Below, piece after piece: positions 7,901 through 15,344 of a stretch of DNA of 64,000 nt. Position numbers and translations under genes: made by a program. The notes under the pieces were generated by a model. It ran no database searches, was not told the origin of the DNA, and saw only the letters and a program-made list of their open reading frames with translations. The stretch covers positions 1 through 64,000 of the forward strand of contig NZ_LXYE02000053.1 of NCBI RefSeq assembly GCF_001659685.2, given 5' to 3'. This DNA comes from Labilibacter marinus. Lineage in GTDB: Bacteria > Bacteroidota > Bacteroidia > Bacteroidales > Marinilabiliaceae. Numbering within the stretch: the first letter of the stretch is position 1; the number at the start of each line of letters is the position of its first letter.

Positions 7901-9905
7901 CGATATGGATGCCTTTATCGTGGTAAAGGAATTAATAGAATTATTAAAAACAGCAGGACTTCTAAAATATTCTACCCAAGCACGTGCATGTGCTGTTTTA
8001 TTTTGGAATAAATATGCCTCGGCAGAAGTTAAGGAATCGTACTATAAACAGTTAAAAGGTGTAGGTGCTTTATTAGAAATATTTCCAGATGCACAAGAGT
8101 TTCAATACATTGTTGATGGCTTAAAAGTGCAGATAGCAGAGTTTATTAACAAAACAGAATTGTTTAATCCTATTTTGGTAGACGAGGCAGCGGAGTACTT
8201 TTTTCATGAGGTGGTAAAAGATGAAAACTTTGTGATTGACAGCGAGGCTGCGGATTTATATAAATCGTTTATCGCTTATTTAAAGGATAAAAAGGCCAAC
8301 GATTTCTATCAGCAGTCTATTGAAGAATTAAATGCTGAACCTGTTGCGCAATATAAACTGATTAAAAAATGGCTGAGTGCTTTTATGAGTGCTTCTAGTC
8401 AGACCAATAAAACTCAGTATACTGATGAAGTGGCAGTGCTCTTGATGCTCAATTGTTTCAATAAGAAAAACATTGTTAAGGCATCTTTACGAAAGGAGCT
8501 GGAAGGGTTTCAAGGAACGCATAATGCTTTGGTTGATGGGAAATATTCTTTCGATTACAATCAGTTTATTCTTAAATTAAAAGCATACGAGAAGAACACA
8601 GCACTGCGTTTTGCCGATTTTACAGCGCTTAAAAAAGATTTGATTCAAGATTTCGAAGAGGAACTTCGTTTAGAGGAATTTAAACCGCGTGTGTTGTCGT
8701 CCTTCGTCAGAAATAAATTAATAGATAAAGTATACTTACCATTGGTGGGTGACAACTTAGCCAAACAGTTGGGTGCAGCTGGTGAGGGTAAGCGTACCGA
8801 CTTAATGGGAATGCTGTTATTGATATCGCCTCCAGGTTATGGTAAAACTACCCTGATGGAATATATTGCCAGTCGTTTGGGTATCATTTTTATGAAGATA
8901 AATGGTCCTGCTATTGGTCATGAGGTAACTTCCTTAGACCCTGCCGAAGCTGGTAATGCGAGTGCTCGTGAGGAGTTGAAAAAACTGAACTTGTCGTTTG
9001 AGATGGGTGATAATGTGATGATTTATCTCGACGATATTCAGCACTGTAATCCAGAGTTTTTACAGAAATTTATATCGCTTTGTGATGCCCAGCGTAAAAT
9101 CGAGGGTATTTATAAAGGACGCAGTAAGACCTATGATTTCCGTGGAAGAAAGGTTTGTGTAGTGATGGCGGGTAACCCATACACCGAGAGTGGTGATAAG
9201 TTTCAGATTCCAGATATGTTAGCCAACCGTGCCGATATATATAACCTGGGAGATATTTTAGGCGATACAGCCGATGTGTTTAATATGAGTTATATCGAAA
9301 ACTCGTTAACATCGAATAAAGTGTTAAACCAGTTGGCTGCCAAGAGTCATAATGATATTTACCCAATGCTTAAGTTGGCTGATTCAGGTAATAAAGAAGG
9401 ACTTGAATTTGAAGCCAGTCATACGCAAGGGCAGATTAATGATTATGTGAATATTCTGAAGAAATTAATGGTTATCCGTGATGTTATTTCTAAGGTGAAT
9501 CAACAATATATTGAGTCGGCTGCACAAGCGGAAGAATACCGAACTGAACCAGCTTTTAAGCTTCAAGGTTCGTATCGTAACATGAATAAGATAACCGAAA
9601 AGATTGTGACCATCATGAACGATGATGAGCTGGAGACTTTGATTCTTTCGCATTACGAAGGAGAGTCGCAAACACTGACTTCAGGAGCAGAGGCCAACAT
9701 GCTTAAATTTAAAGAGATTGTAGGCAAATTATCTGATGAAGAAGTACAACGTTGGGACGATATTAAAGCTACTTTTCAGAAAAATATGAAACTAAAAGCT
9801 GGAGGTAGCAGTCAGGCAGCGCAGGTACTGGAAGGTATGGTGAGTGTTACCGAAAGTATTAATAATGTTTCTGAGACGTTGAAAAAGTGTATATGGAATA
9901 GCTAA
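4986..9905 (+). CDS. Giant AAA+ ATPase (DUF3686-type, often labelled 'DNA repair ATPase')
   Basis: This 1639-residue cytoplasmic protein has no signal peptide. Residues about 30-440 are beta-rich with repeated short strand patterns. About 480-870 is helical and coiled-coil rich. Residues about 880-1230 form a mixed domain, and the C-terminal part (about 1240-1560) is an AAA+ module. That module has Walker A SPPGYGKT (1281-1288, Lys1287), Walker B MIYLDD (Asp1349-Asp1350), a sensor-1-like MAGNPY and an Arg-containing ANRADIYN. The architecture matches my memory of the DUF3686-AAA family annotated as DNA repair ATPase, for which I know no solid experimental basis. It is encoded between a flotillin and a TerB protein, pointing to a membrane-linked remodelling machine rather than repair. 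The substrate is unknown. Confidence 0.75.
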   Translation: MATTTPQDTNENTAAEPQLEQGTYEIIRSRLNQHGKQLQSRLNNLNEERKGVFGSIETTLIGSERITTANNCIPVDMVTIGNSFIFGYNVIIGLKKEVDISDVFSVYGYNAEEHNFHEESLELLISDEFEKDFKNLYKYYKETQFIKFGKIGPSLFLVFKTGKGKFDIKTFKFLIKGNTIEYVDNRSDHEFVFPDQHEFKWTRTTRDMHVKGQFPHISIEEQIFVETTEGDLTIKVENNTDSGLGIYAEEVEHKTQTLDDAEFYYSIIENLIVLKIKPYQEEQFRYIVYNKKMQEAVRIDSLEDSCVLLPDSHGLIFANGYYLQTGEIKIFDNELTEMIFLRRIPSPNGEDYLYIFYNQTRGDYVLLSYNLIAQQVETPVICNGYSLFENGEICFMKTDGAPKKHHALQIWKTPYLDSNYQLETESNQTSFLYKIGNKDIVRGMSECNEVLKLIQKEDSYANLYFDIQKTANDILDSYYWIGNEEAANLQEPLLQIKETAGNAIDEYDKVVSIKKNSAAEVTRVMELISSVTKKIKDTSFSAINEYVDVLAELRTLRGETISLKELRYVDVAHIESEELKLEEFNQEISNNCVQFLLKPEALEPYSNKVEELKGDIKEVKKVVKANDIEEELSQTSGELEMLIEIVSNLKIDDATETTRIIDNISTIYSSFNQVNAALKRKRKELLSLEGTAEFNAQIKLISQGLTNYLELSDSPEKCIEFQTKLMVQIEELEGKFSEFDEFIDKISTKRDEIYNSFESKKISLVEARNKRANTLFQSSERILKAIQNRVSKFGDVSEINGYYASDLMIEKLRNIVSELIELEDSVKADSIQSQLKTVKEEAIRQLKDKTELYVDGENIIKFGEHKFSVNTQPCELTMVYKGEEMFFHLTGTNFYENVKNEQFYGFKDLWDQSIPSENTKVYRAEYLAYKVFVKCQQEFNGQLIALKDDDILKYIRDFMAQRYNEGYVKGVHDMDAFIVVKELIELLKTAGLLKYSTQARACAVLFWNKYASAEVKESYYKQLKGVGALLEIFPDAQEFQYIVDGLKVQIAEFINKTELFNPILVDEAAEYFFHEVVKDENFVIDSEAADLYKSFIAYLKDKKANDFYQQSIEELNAEPVAQYKLIKKWLSAFMSASSQTNKTQYTDEVAVLLMLNCFNKKNIVKASLRKELEGFQGTHNALVDGKYSFDYNQFILKLKAYEKNTALRFADFTALKKDLIQDFEEELRLEEFKPRVLSSFVRNKLIDKVYLPLVGDNLAKQLGAAGEGKRTDLMGMLLLISPPGYGKTTLMEYIASRLGIIFMKINGPAIGHEVTSLDPAEAGNASAREELKKLNLSFEMGDNVMIYLDDIQHCNPEFLQKFISLCDAQRKIEGIYKGRSKTYDFRGRKVCVVMAGNPYTESGDKFQIPDMLANRADIYNLGDILGDTADVFNMSYIENSLTSNKVLNQLAAKSHNDIYPMLKLADSGNKEGLEFEASHTQGQINDYVNILKKLMVIRDVISKVNQQYIESAAQAEEYRTEPAFKLQGSYRNMNKITEKIVTIMNDDELETLILSHYEGESQTLTSGAEANMLKFKEIVGKLSDEEVQRWDDIKATFQKNMKLKAGGSSQAAQVLEGMVSVTESINNVSETLKKCIWNS

Positions 9906-9983
9906 AAAAGTGGGCAGTCTTCAGTAGGCAGTTAATAGTAATATTTCTATAATGACCGATAACGAATGTCGCTTCACGATATT

Positions 9984-10092
9984 GCTCCGACGGAGCCAAA
10001 GCAACAGCCCAGTGCATAGCGCTGGGTATACGTAATGTAAATCAACCGATGCATCACAAGGTCGTTTTTAATAAAAACAGAATTTGCATCGG
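9984..10092. repeat. Cluster of three hairpins between ATPase and terB-like gene
   Basis: Within the 250-base gap are three separate inverted repeats: GCTCC-GAC-GGAGC (9984-9996), CCCAGTGC...GCGCTGGG (10008-10026, one G-T pair) and CCGATGCA...TGCATCGG (10046-10053 with 10085-10092). The region is richer in GC than its surroundings and has no coding frame. It resembles a dispersed intergenic repeat or a structured RNA segment. No T-tract follows, so a simple terminator is unlikely. Confidence 0.5.
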
Positions 10093-10155
10093 AACTAGTT
10101 ATTAAAAACAACCATTGACTATTTACTAAAATATAATAAGCAATAAACTAATGTT

Positions 10156-10563
10156 ATGAATATAAGCGAATATCTTAATTCTGAAAAAGCCCAACTGGCC
10201 GTATTAACTAAAATGGCCAAAATTGACGGTCAGGTAACTGGTTCTGAAAAAATGTTTTTGAACCTAATGGCGCGTAAACTGGATATTTCAAATAACGATT
10301 TTGAGCATATTTACGAAAATACCGATAAATACGAATACGTACCACCCATTAATGAAGAAGATCGATTCATCATGTTTTATCGTGTTATTCAAATGATGAA
10401 AATGGACTTGTCGGTAGATGTTGAAGAGATAGATTTTTGTAAAGAACTAGGCCAAAAACTAAACATTAGTACCGATAAAATAGATGAGATCATTAAACTA
10501 TCCATCATGAAAAATAAAGAAGTGGTGGAGTATGATGATATTAGGAAGTTGTTGGTGGGGTAG
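10156..10563 (+). CDS. TerB-like (TerB/DjlA helical) protein
   Basis: A 135-residue soluble helical protein. The N-terminal half shows the TerB-type pattern: a helix with MAKIDGQVTGSEKMFLNLMARKL (acidic D-G then E), followed by a second helical repeat with MMKMDLSVDVEEIDFCKELGQKL. The paired 'M-x-D-G/L-x-V-x-x-E' turns are characteristic of TerB domains, which are linked to tellurite resistance clusters and membrane-associated stress or conflict systems and may bind metal. It follows the giant ATPase on the same strand after a 250-base gap containing hairpins, and precedes a small membrane protein by 20 bases. A role as a regulator or adaptor of the ATPase is inferred from context only. Confidence 0.75.
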   Translation: MNISEYLNSEKAQLAVLTKMAKIDGQVTGSEKMFLNLMARKLDISNNDFEHIYENTDKYEYVPPINEEDRFIMFYRVIQMMKMDLSVDVEEIDFCKELGQKLNISTDKIDEIIKLSIMKNKEVVEYDDIRKLLVG

Positions 10564-10583
10564 GTTAAATTGATGAAAACTAT

Positions 10584-11021
10584 ATGATAAAAGCTTATAG
10601 AGCATATACATATTTAGTTAATGTTATAGCATTAATATATATTGCAGCTGAAATTATTGATGGTTTTTCAACATTTTTAACTGAAGATTTCCTCATATTA
10701 GGTTTAATTGTCAGCGTATTATTTACCTCTTTCACTCTATGTAAAGCTAGTAGCCACTTTTCTGATGATAGAAAAGGAAAAGTGATTTCTTCAACAGAAA
10801 TAAAGTCTATGATGAAAGAGGGGAATGTTGATAAGGGAATAGTTTGGGCTAATTTTTCATTTGGTTTTTTAATAAGTCTTATGATGATTTTATATATTAT
10901 TGAAGAGTCAATTCGTAATTTAATCTCTGATGCGCCAAGACTAATCTCCATTCTAGTTATAGTTCTATATGGTATTGTTCAAATGCTGTTTGCTATATTG
11001 ATAAAAAAAAAGATTCATTAA
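10584..11021 (+). CDS. Small membrane protein, 145 aa, unknown function
   Basis: Not recognised. Four hydrophobic segments are visible: about 9-27, 33-52, 90-107 and 121-141. Between the second and third is a polar loop with KGKVISSTEIKSMMKEGN. There is no signal peptide cleavage site or catalytic motif. It starts 20 bases after the TerB-like gene on the same strand, which suggests co-transcription. In this position it may be a membrane partner of the flotillin/ATPase cluster, but there is no direct evidence for a function. Confidence 0.6.
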   Translation: MIKAYRAYTYLVNVIALIYIAAEIIDGFSTFLTEDFLILGLIVSVLFTSFTLCKASSHFSDDRKGKVISSTEIKSMMKEGNVDKGIVWANFSFGFLISLMMILYIIEESIRNLISDAPRLISILVIVLYGIVQMLFAILIKKKIH

Positions 11022-11133
11022 TTATTTGAAACCAGCATTATTAGATATTGTGTTGATATAGCAGAAATGGTAAGAGTCCAGATTAAAACAACATAGAGGG
11101 ACGCTTGGCTGATGATTAAATAAAGCTTTTAGA

Positions 11134-11508
11134 ATGATTACCGACAACATCATTATAGCTCAAATATTTAGTGCCTTATTATTGTGCGCTTTTATCGCCT
11201 TACATATATACTATGGTTATGTTTCTAGCCAGCAATTAACCGAGATGATCAAGTATTACTTTAAGCAAGGAGGTGTTGAAGTACTATCTGTTGATAAGCT
11301 CAGTTTTAACGACCAATTAAGAACTGGAGCTATCTTTACATACATAAGCAAGTACTTGGTGAGGTATACTTATAAACCTTTTACGTATGGGAGTAAGTAT
11401 TATAGAAGGGTTGAAATTATCAATGAATCGGGAGAAGAGGAGTTGGTTTATATAGCTGTTTTTGTAAAACAGAAAGCCATCGTATATTGCGATGAAGTTA
11501 AGTTTTAA
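11134..11508 (+). CDS. Single-pass membrane protein, 124 aa, unknown function
   Basis: Not recognised. The N-terminus has one hydrophobic segment (about 5-26). The rest is a soluble domain of about 95 residues rich in Tyr and aromatic residues, with predicted strands (YYRRVEIINESGEEELVYIAVF) and a C-terminal IVYCDEVKF. The layout suggests a membrane-anchored beta domain. It lies 112 bases after the 145-aa membrane protein and is the last plus-strand gene before the convergent ung. I include it in the cluster as a possible member only. Confidence 0.55.
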   Translation: MITDNIIIAQIFSALLLCAFIALHIYYGYVSSQQLTEMIKYYFKQGGVEVLSVDKLSFNDQLRTGAIFTYISKYLVRYTYKPFTYGSKYYRRVEIINESGEEELVYIAVFVKQKAIVYCDEVKF

Positions 11509-11569
11509 ATTCATTTTGCTCAAGCTTTCGTAGCTTTGCAATAAGCCGAAACCAATTGTTCCAGAATAT

Positions 11570-12232
11570 TTACCACTTAATTTCTTTTAAGCCTTTACTA
11601 CGTAAATATTCGTTGGTTTGGCTAAAATGTTTGTTGCCTAAAAAGCCTCGGTAAGCCGATAGAGGAGAGGGATGTGCTGATTTTAAGATGCAATGTTTGT
11701 TGGCATCAATATACATCGATTTTTTACCTGCATATGCACCCCAGAGTAAAAAAACAACATCCTGCTTTTGTTGAGCCAGATGTTTAATTAGACTATCCGT
11801 AAACTTTTCCCAGCCCTTTTTCTGATGCGATCCAGCCTGATGAGCTCTTACGGTTAAGGTAGCATTTAAGAGTAATACACCTTGCTTGGCCCATCTTTCT
11901 AAATTACCACTCTCGGGGCGAGGAATACCGCAGTCGCTTTCAATTTCCTTGTAGATATTAACCAATGAAGGAGGAACTTTTATTCCGTCGTTTACCGAAA
12001 AGCATAAGCCGTGTGCTTGGTTTATATCGTGGTAAGGGTCTTGCCCCAAAATAACCACTCGGGTTTCTTTTAATGGACATAGGTTAAAAGCATTAAAAAT
12101 GAGATTTGCCGGAGGGAATATGGTATGTTCATCATATTCATCTGCAACAAAATCACTTAACTCTTTAAAATAAGCTTTCGAAAGCTCTTCGTTTAAAAGC
12201 TGTTTCCAACCAGATTCCATTTTTACGTCCAT
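11570..12232 (-). CDS. ung: Uracil-DNA glycosylase (family 1)
   Basis: Removes uracil from DNA to start base-excision repair. The 220-residue length fits family 1. The water-activating loop GQDPYHD is present, with the following AHGLCFSV, and the C-terminal DNA-intercalation loop HPSPLSAYRGF. The Asn-containing LLLNATLTVR segment is also seen. The gene converges with the membrane protein at 11508 (61-base gap). An alternative start four codons in (MESGWKQ) is possible. Upstream it faces the TPR/HTH regulator across a 347-base divergent region that holds hairpins. Confidence 0.97.
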   Translation of the reverse strand: MDVKMESGWKQLLNEELSKAYFKELSDFVADEYDEHTIFPPANLIFNAFNLCPLKETRVVILGQDPYHDINQAHGLCFSVNDGIKVPPSLVNIYKEIESDCGIPRPESGNLERWAKQGVLLLNATLTVRAHQAGSHQKKGWEKFTDSLIKHLAQQKQDVVFLLWGAYAGKKSMYIDANKHCILKSAHPSPLSAYRGFLGNKHFSQTNEYLRSKGLKEIKW

Positions 12233-12301
12233 AGCCGTTATCTTTTATCAAGGTATAATATTACAATTTTTCGGCTTCCTTTTGTATTTAGCCAACGGGC
12301 T

Positions 12302-12424
12302 TTTACTTTTCACCTACAGCAGAAAAGTAAACAAAAGATGCCGCTGCTGCTGATAAAATTGCTAAAAACTTAAGCATATAACCAAAATCAAAGAACTCGT
12401 TGCACTGAAGTAACTTTGATTTTT
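12302..12424. repeat. Two perfect 10-base hairpins in a divergent intergenic region
   Basis: The 347-base gap between ung and the next gene has no coding frame. It holds TTTACTTTTC/GAAAAGTAAA (12302-12311 with 12322-12331) and AAAATCAAAG/CTTTGATTTT (12384-12393 with 12414-12423, followed by more T). Both neighbours are transcribed away from this region, so terminators are not expected. Similar 'ACTTTT..AAAAGTAA' plus 'GCTGCTGCTGATAAAATT' text is something I remember as dispersed intergenic repeats in Bacteroidota. Confidence 0.5.
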
Positions 12425-12579
12425 TCACCTTATAAACTTAAATTTTCTGACGCATTTTATTAGAGGCAGAAAGTCTTTCAGCAAAAAAAATAAAAATAGC
12501 CGAGAAAAACGATTTGCTTTTAATTACTTTACATATACAACTAATTATTGTGAGTTGAATTCATTGACCTTTTAAATAT

Positions 12580-14184
12580 ATGGCGAGAATATTTCTAGTA
12601 TTTGTTTTAGTTTTTTTTGCTTGCGAGAGTGCCTGCGCACAGGAAGCTGATTTGTTGAATCAGTTAGATGAAGAAATAAAGCGCGAATGGTTGTATAATC
12701 AGAACAAGGAAAATAGTTTGGATTCGCTAAAACATGAGGTGTTGTTAAATGCCACCAAAGGAAAGGAGTGGGAGCAATTTAGATTATATGAGCGTATAGC
12801 CAATGAATACTCCACTTATGTGTTTGATTCTGCAATGTTGTATTTTCGCAAAGCCTTAGATTTAGCTTACAAGCTTAATCATTCAAAAGCCATTGCTCAA
12901 TGTCAATCTGATTACGGGCATTTATTGGTTTCCGTTGGATATTACAAAGAGGCCATTGATACGCTCAATTTAGTTTCTATTCAACATTTATCTTCAGATA
13001 AAATGGCGCGCCATTATGGCTATTTAGTCCGCGCCTATTACGATTTGGCCGATTATATTAATGATGACTTTTATGCACCTGAGTATCGCAGCATCGCAAG
13101 CAATTATGTAGATTCGGTTTTACTATATGCCGAACCGAATACAATTCAGCCAGTAATTACAAAGGCCTTGCGTTTTTTGGTGCATTGGCAACCAGATTCG
13201 GCCATGTTGTATTATACTTCAGCTCTTACGGATATGAAACCCGATATACGCGAGCGGGCTGTTATTCATTCCTGCTTGGGTTTTATACAAATAGAGATGA
13301 ATAATACCAGCCAAGGCGAATCGCACCTAATTAATTCAGCTGTTGCCGATTTAAAAAGCTCTACCAAGGAGGCTTTGTCGTTGATGGTGTTGGCTAACTT
13401 TTTATATGAGCAAGGTGATGTTGAGCGGGCCTATAAGTATATTCTAAAGGCGAAAGATGATGCAGAGTTTTTCGGTTCGAAACAAAGGAAGCTTCAGGTC
13501 TCTGAGATATTTCCAGCCATTGAAGGTGCTAAACTGTTGTTAGAAGAACGCAAAAAAGAAAAAGCGATCAGAAGCACTTGGTTAATATCTGGCTTGACCT
13601 TAATTGTACTTGTTTTTTTATTAATTGTATATAAACAGCTCTTTAATCTTCGCAAGATTTGGCTGATGATAAAGCAAAACAACAAAGAGCTGGAGGCTTT
13701 AAATACCCAACTCAACGAAGCCAATAAGATAAAAGAAAAATATATTGGCCATTTTTTTAATACCGGTTCAATGTTCATTAATAAGATTGAGGATATCTCT
13801 AAATCGATGAATAAACTCCTGATTTCAAATAATCCTCAAAAGTTAAAGGCCGTATTAAAAAGTATCAACCCTAAAAAAGAACGAGAACAGCTTTTTCATA
13901 ACTTCGACGAAATCTTTCTGAAGATATTCCCCACTTTTATTGATAGCGTTGAGCAACTCATAAATTCAGAAGAGAAGTACGTTTTAAAACCAGGGCAATT
14001 ATTAAACACCGAGCTGCGTATATTAGCGCTAATAAGGTTAGGTGTTGATGATAACGAAACCATGGCGCAAGTACTAGGTGTTTCGATTAATACTATATAT
14101 ACCTACAAAACCAAGGCTAAAAATAAATCGCCCCTTCCTACAGAAGAATTTTTTAATAAGTTGGCCGATATTAAATCTGTGTAA
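12580..14184 (+). CDS. Membrane-spanning TPR/HTH regulator (DUF6377-like)
   Basis: The 534-residue protein begins with a signal peptide (to about residue 20, ending ACAQ). A periplasmic region of about 300 residues carries TPR-like helices (for example SAMLYFRKALDLAYKLNHSKA). One membrane helix lies at about 330-348 and a coiled coil at about 352-385. The cytoplasmic C-terminus has a LuxR-like helix-turn-helix (LGVDDNETMAQVLGVSINTI, about 488-507). This inside-out plan is typical of Bacteroidota one-component regulators annotated DUF6377. The likely role is sensing a periplasmic state and binding DNA from the membrane. Its target is unknown. It converges with cobU, only 6 bases apart. Confidence 0.75.
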   Translation: MARIFLVFVLVFFACESACAQEADLLNQLDEEIKREWLYNQNKENSLDSLKHEVLLNATKGKEWEQFRLYERIANEYSTYVFDSAMLYFRKALDLAYKLNHSKAIAQCQSDYGHLLVSVGYYKEAIDTLNLVSIQHLSSDKMARHYGYLVRAYYDLADYINDDFYAPEYRSIASNYVDSVLLYAEPNTIQPVITKALRFLVHWQPDSAMLYYTSALTDMKPDIRERAVIHSCLGFIQIEMNNTSQGESHLINSAVADLKSSTKEALSLMVLANFLYEQGDVERAYKYILKAKDDAEFFGSKQRKLQVSEIFPAIEGAKLLLEERKKEKAIRSTWLISGLTLIVLVFLLIVYKQLFNLRKIWLMIKQNNKELEALNTQLNEANKIKEKYIGHFFNTGSMFINKIEDISKSMNKLLISNNPQKLKAVLKSINPKKEREQLFHNFDEIFLKIFPTFIDSVEQLINSEEKYVLKPGQLLNTELRILALIRLGVDDNETMAQVLGVSINTIYTYKTKAKNKSPLPTEEFFNKLADIKSV

Positions 14185-14190
14185 ATAAAA

Positions 14191-14700
14191 CTATTTCACT
14201 TTAACGGGGATGCCGCTAACCATGAGAAATACCTGGTTGGCTTTACTGGCAATATATTGGTTCATCCAGCCTTGTAGGTCGGTAAATTTGCGCTGAACTT
14301 CATTTTCGGGCATCCCGCCTAGCCCAATCTCGTTGGTCACGAAAATAAACTCAGCATCTTGCTCTATCAGTTTATTAAATTCTGCCTTAGCCAGATCAAG
14401 AGAGGTGTCTATATCACTTTTGTTATCGAAAAAGAAGTTGGTTAACCAAAGGGTGATACAGTCCACTAGTACCACTTTACCAGAAAAGTTATGACTTGAA
14501 AGAAACTTCTCCTCTTCGATATTCTCCCAACGTTCATCCCTATCAGCTTTATGGCGCTCAATTCGCTTTTGATGCTCTGCATCCCAAATTCTGGAAGTAG
14601 CCAGATAAACGGGTTTGTCGCTTGCTGCTAATGCTAAGTCTTGCGCGTATGAGCTTTTCCCAGAACGCTGTCCGCCTGTTATTAAAGTTATTTTTTGCAT
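14191..14700 (-). CDS. cobU: Adenosylcobinamide kinase/adenosylcobinamide-phosphate guanylyltransferase
   Basis: Bifunctional enzyme that phosphorylates adenosylcobinamide and transfers GMP to form adenosylcobinamide-GDP, the penultimate step of cobalamin nucleotide-loop assembly. The 169-residue length matches CobU/CobP. The P-loop GGQRSGKSSYAQ lies near the N-terminus, followed by VYLATSRIWD, the catalytic RIERHKADR (guanylylated His) and the VLVDCITLWLTN strand. FVTNEIGLGG lies near the C-terminus. It is the last gene of a minus-strand cob group (T, S, C, U), separated by 70 bases from cobC. Confidence 0.95.
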   Translation of the reverse strand: MQKITLITGGQRSGKSSYAQDLALAASDKPVYLATSRIWDAEHQKRIERHKADRDERWENIEEEKFLSSHNFSGKVVLVDCITLWLTNFFFDNKSDIDTSLDLAKAEFNKLIEQDAEFIFVTNEIGLGGMPENEVQRKFTDLQGWMNQYIASKANQVFLMVSGIPVKVK

Positions 14701-14770
14701 ACCATATTAGTCATTAGATAATAGTCATCAGTAAATCCATCACGATTGACCAAAGACTATTTAGTATTTA

Positions 14771-15340
14771 TTATTTTATAAATTCTACTTCTTCAAAATT
14801 GGAGTGCAAGGTCAACTTAACTACTGCTCCATAGTTTAATTTTAGCTGAAATATTTTTAATAAAGGTATTTCTAAAAATCTCGATAATAAACATCGGATG
14901 ACTCCTGAATGTGTTACAATAGCTATTTTATCTGCATTGCTGTTTTTTACTCTATCGTTGATGAAACCATTAGACCTTTGAAAGAGTTGCTCAAAATTTT
15001 CACCATTTGGAGTAGGGCTGTTAACGAAATCAGCACTCCAACTCTTCATCACTTTCTCATCTATATCTGCCCATGGTTTTAATTCCCAATCTCCAAAATG
15101 CATTTCCTTTATCCTGTCATCATAAACGATTTTAGCAGTAGGGAATAAGTACGAACTCAATTTGTCACACCTCATTAACGGACTAGAATAAACTTGCTGT
15201 GGTTCAAATAGCTTTAGACTTTGTTGAATGCTTAAAGCTTCGTCTTCAAAGGTATTTATCACATCAATATCCGAACTTCCGTAACACAAGCCTGCTTTGA
15301 TGTCAGGTGTTGTGTGTCTGATTAAATAAACTTCCTTCAT
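14771..15340 (-). CDS. cobC: Alpha-ribazole phosphatase (histidine phosphatase superfamily)
   Basis: A 189-residue histidine phosphatase with the phosphohistidine motif LIRHTTPD at the N-terminus, the paired IVTHSGVIRCLLSR motif near the C-terminus and YSSPLMRCDKL. The family is broad, but CYGSSDIDV after RHT resembles the CobC signature (CYG..D). The position, 4 bases from cobS and between cobU and cobS, makes the alpha-ribazole-5'-phosphate phosphatase role very likely. It would remove the phosphate left by CobT/CobS chemistry. Confidence 0.9.
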   Translation of the reverse strand: MKEVYLIRHTTPDIKAGLCYGSSDIDVINTFEDEALSIQQSLKLFEPQQVYSSPLMRCDKLSSYLFPTAKIVYDDRIKEMHFGDWELKPWADIDEKVMKSWSADFVNSPTPNGENFEQLFQRSNGFINDRVKNSNADKIAIVTHSGVIRCLLSRFLEIPLLKIFQLKLNYGAVVKLTLHSNFEEVEFIK

Positions 15341-15344
15341 CGAA

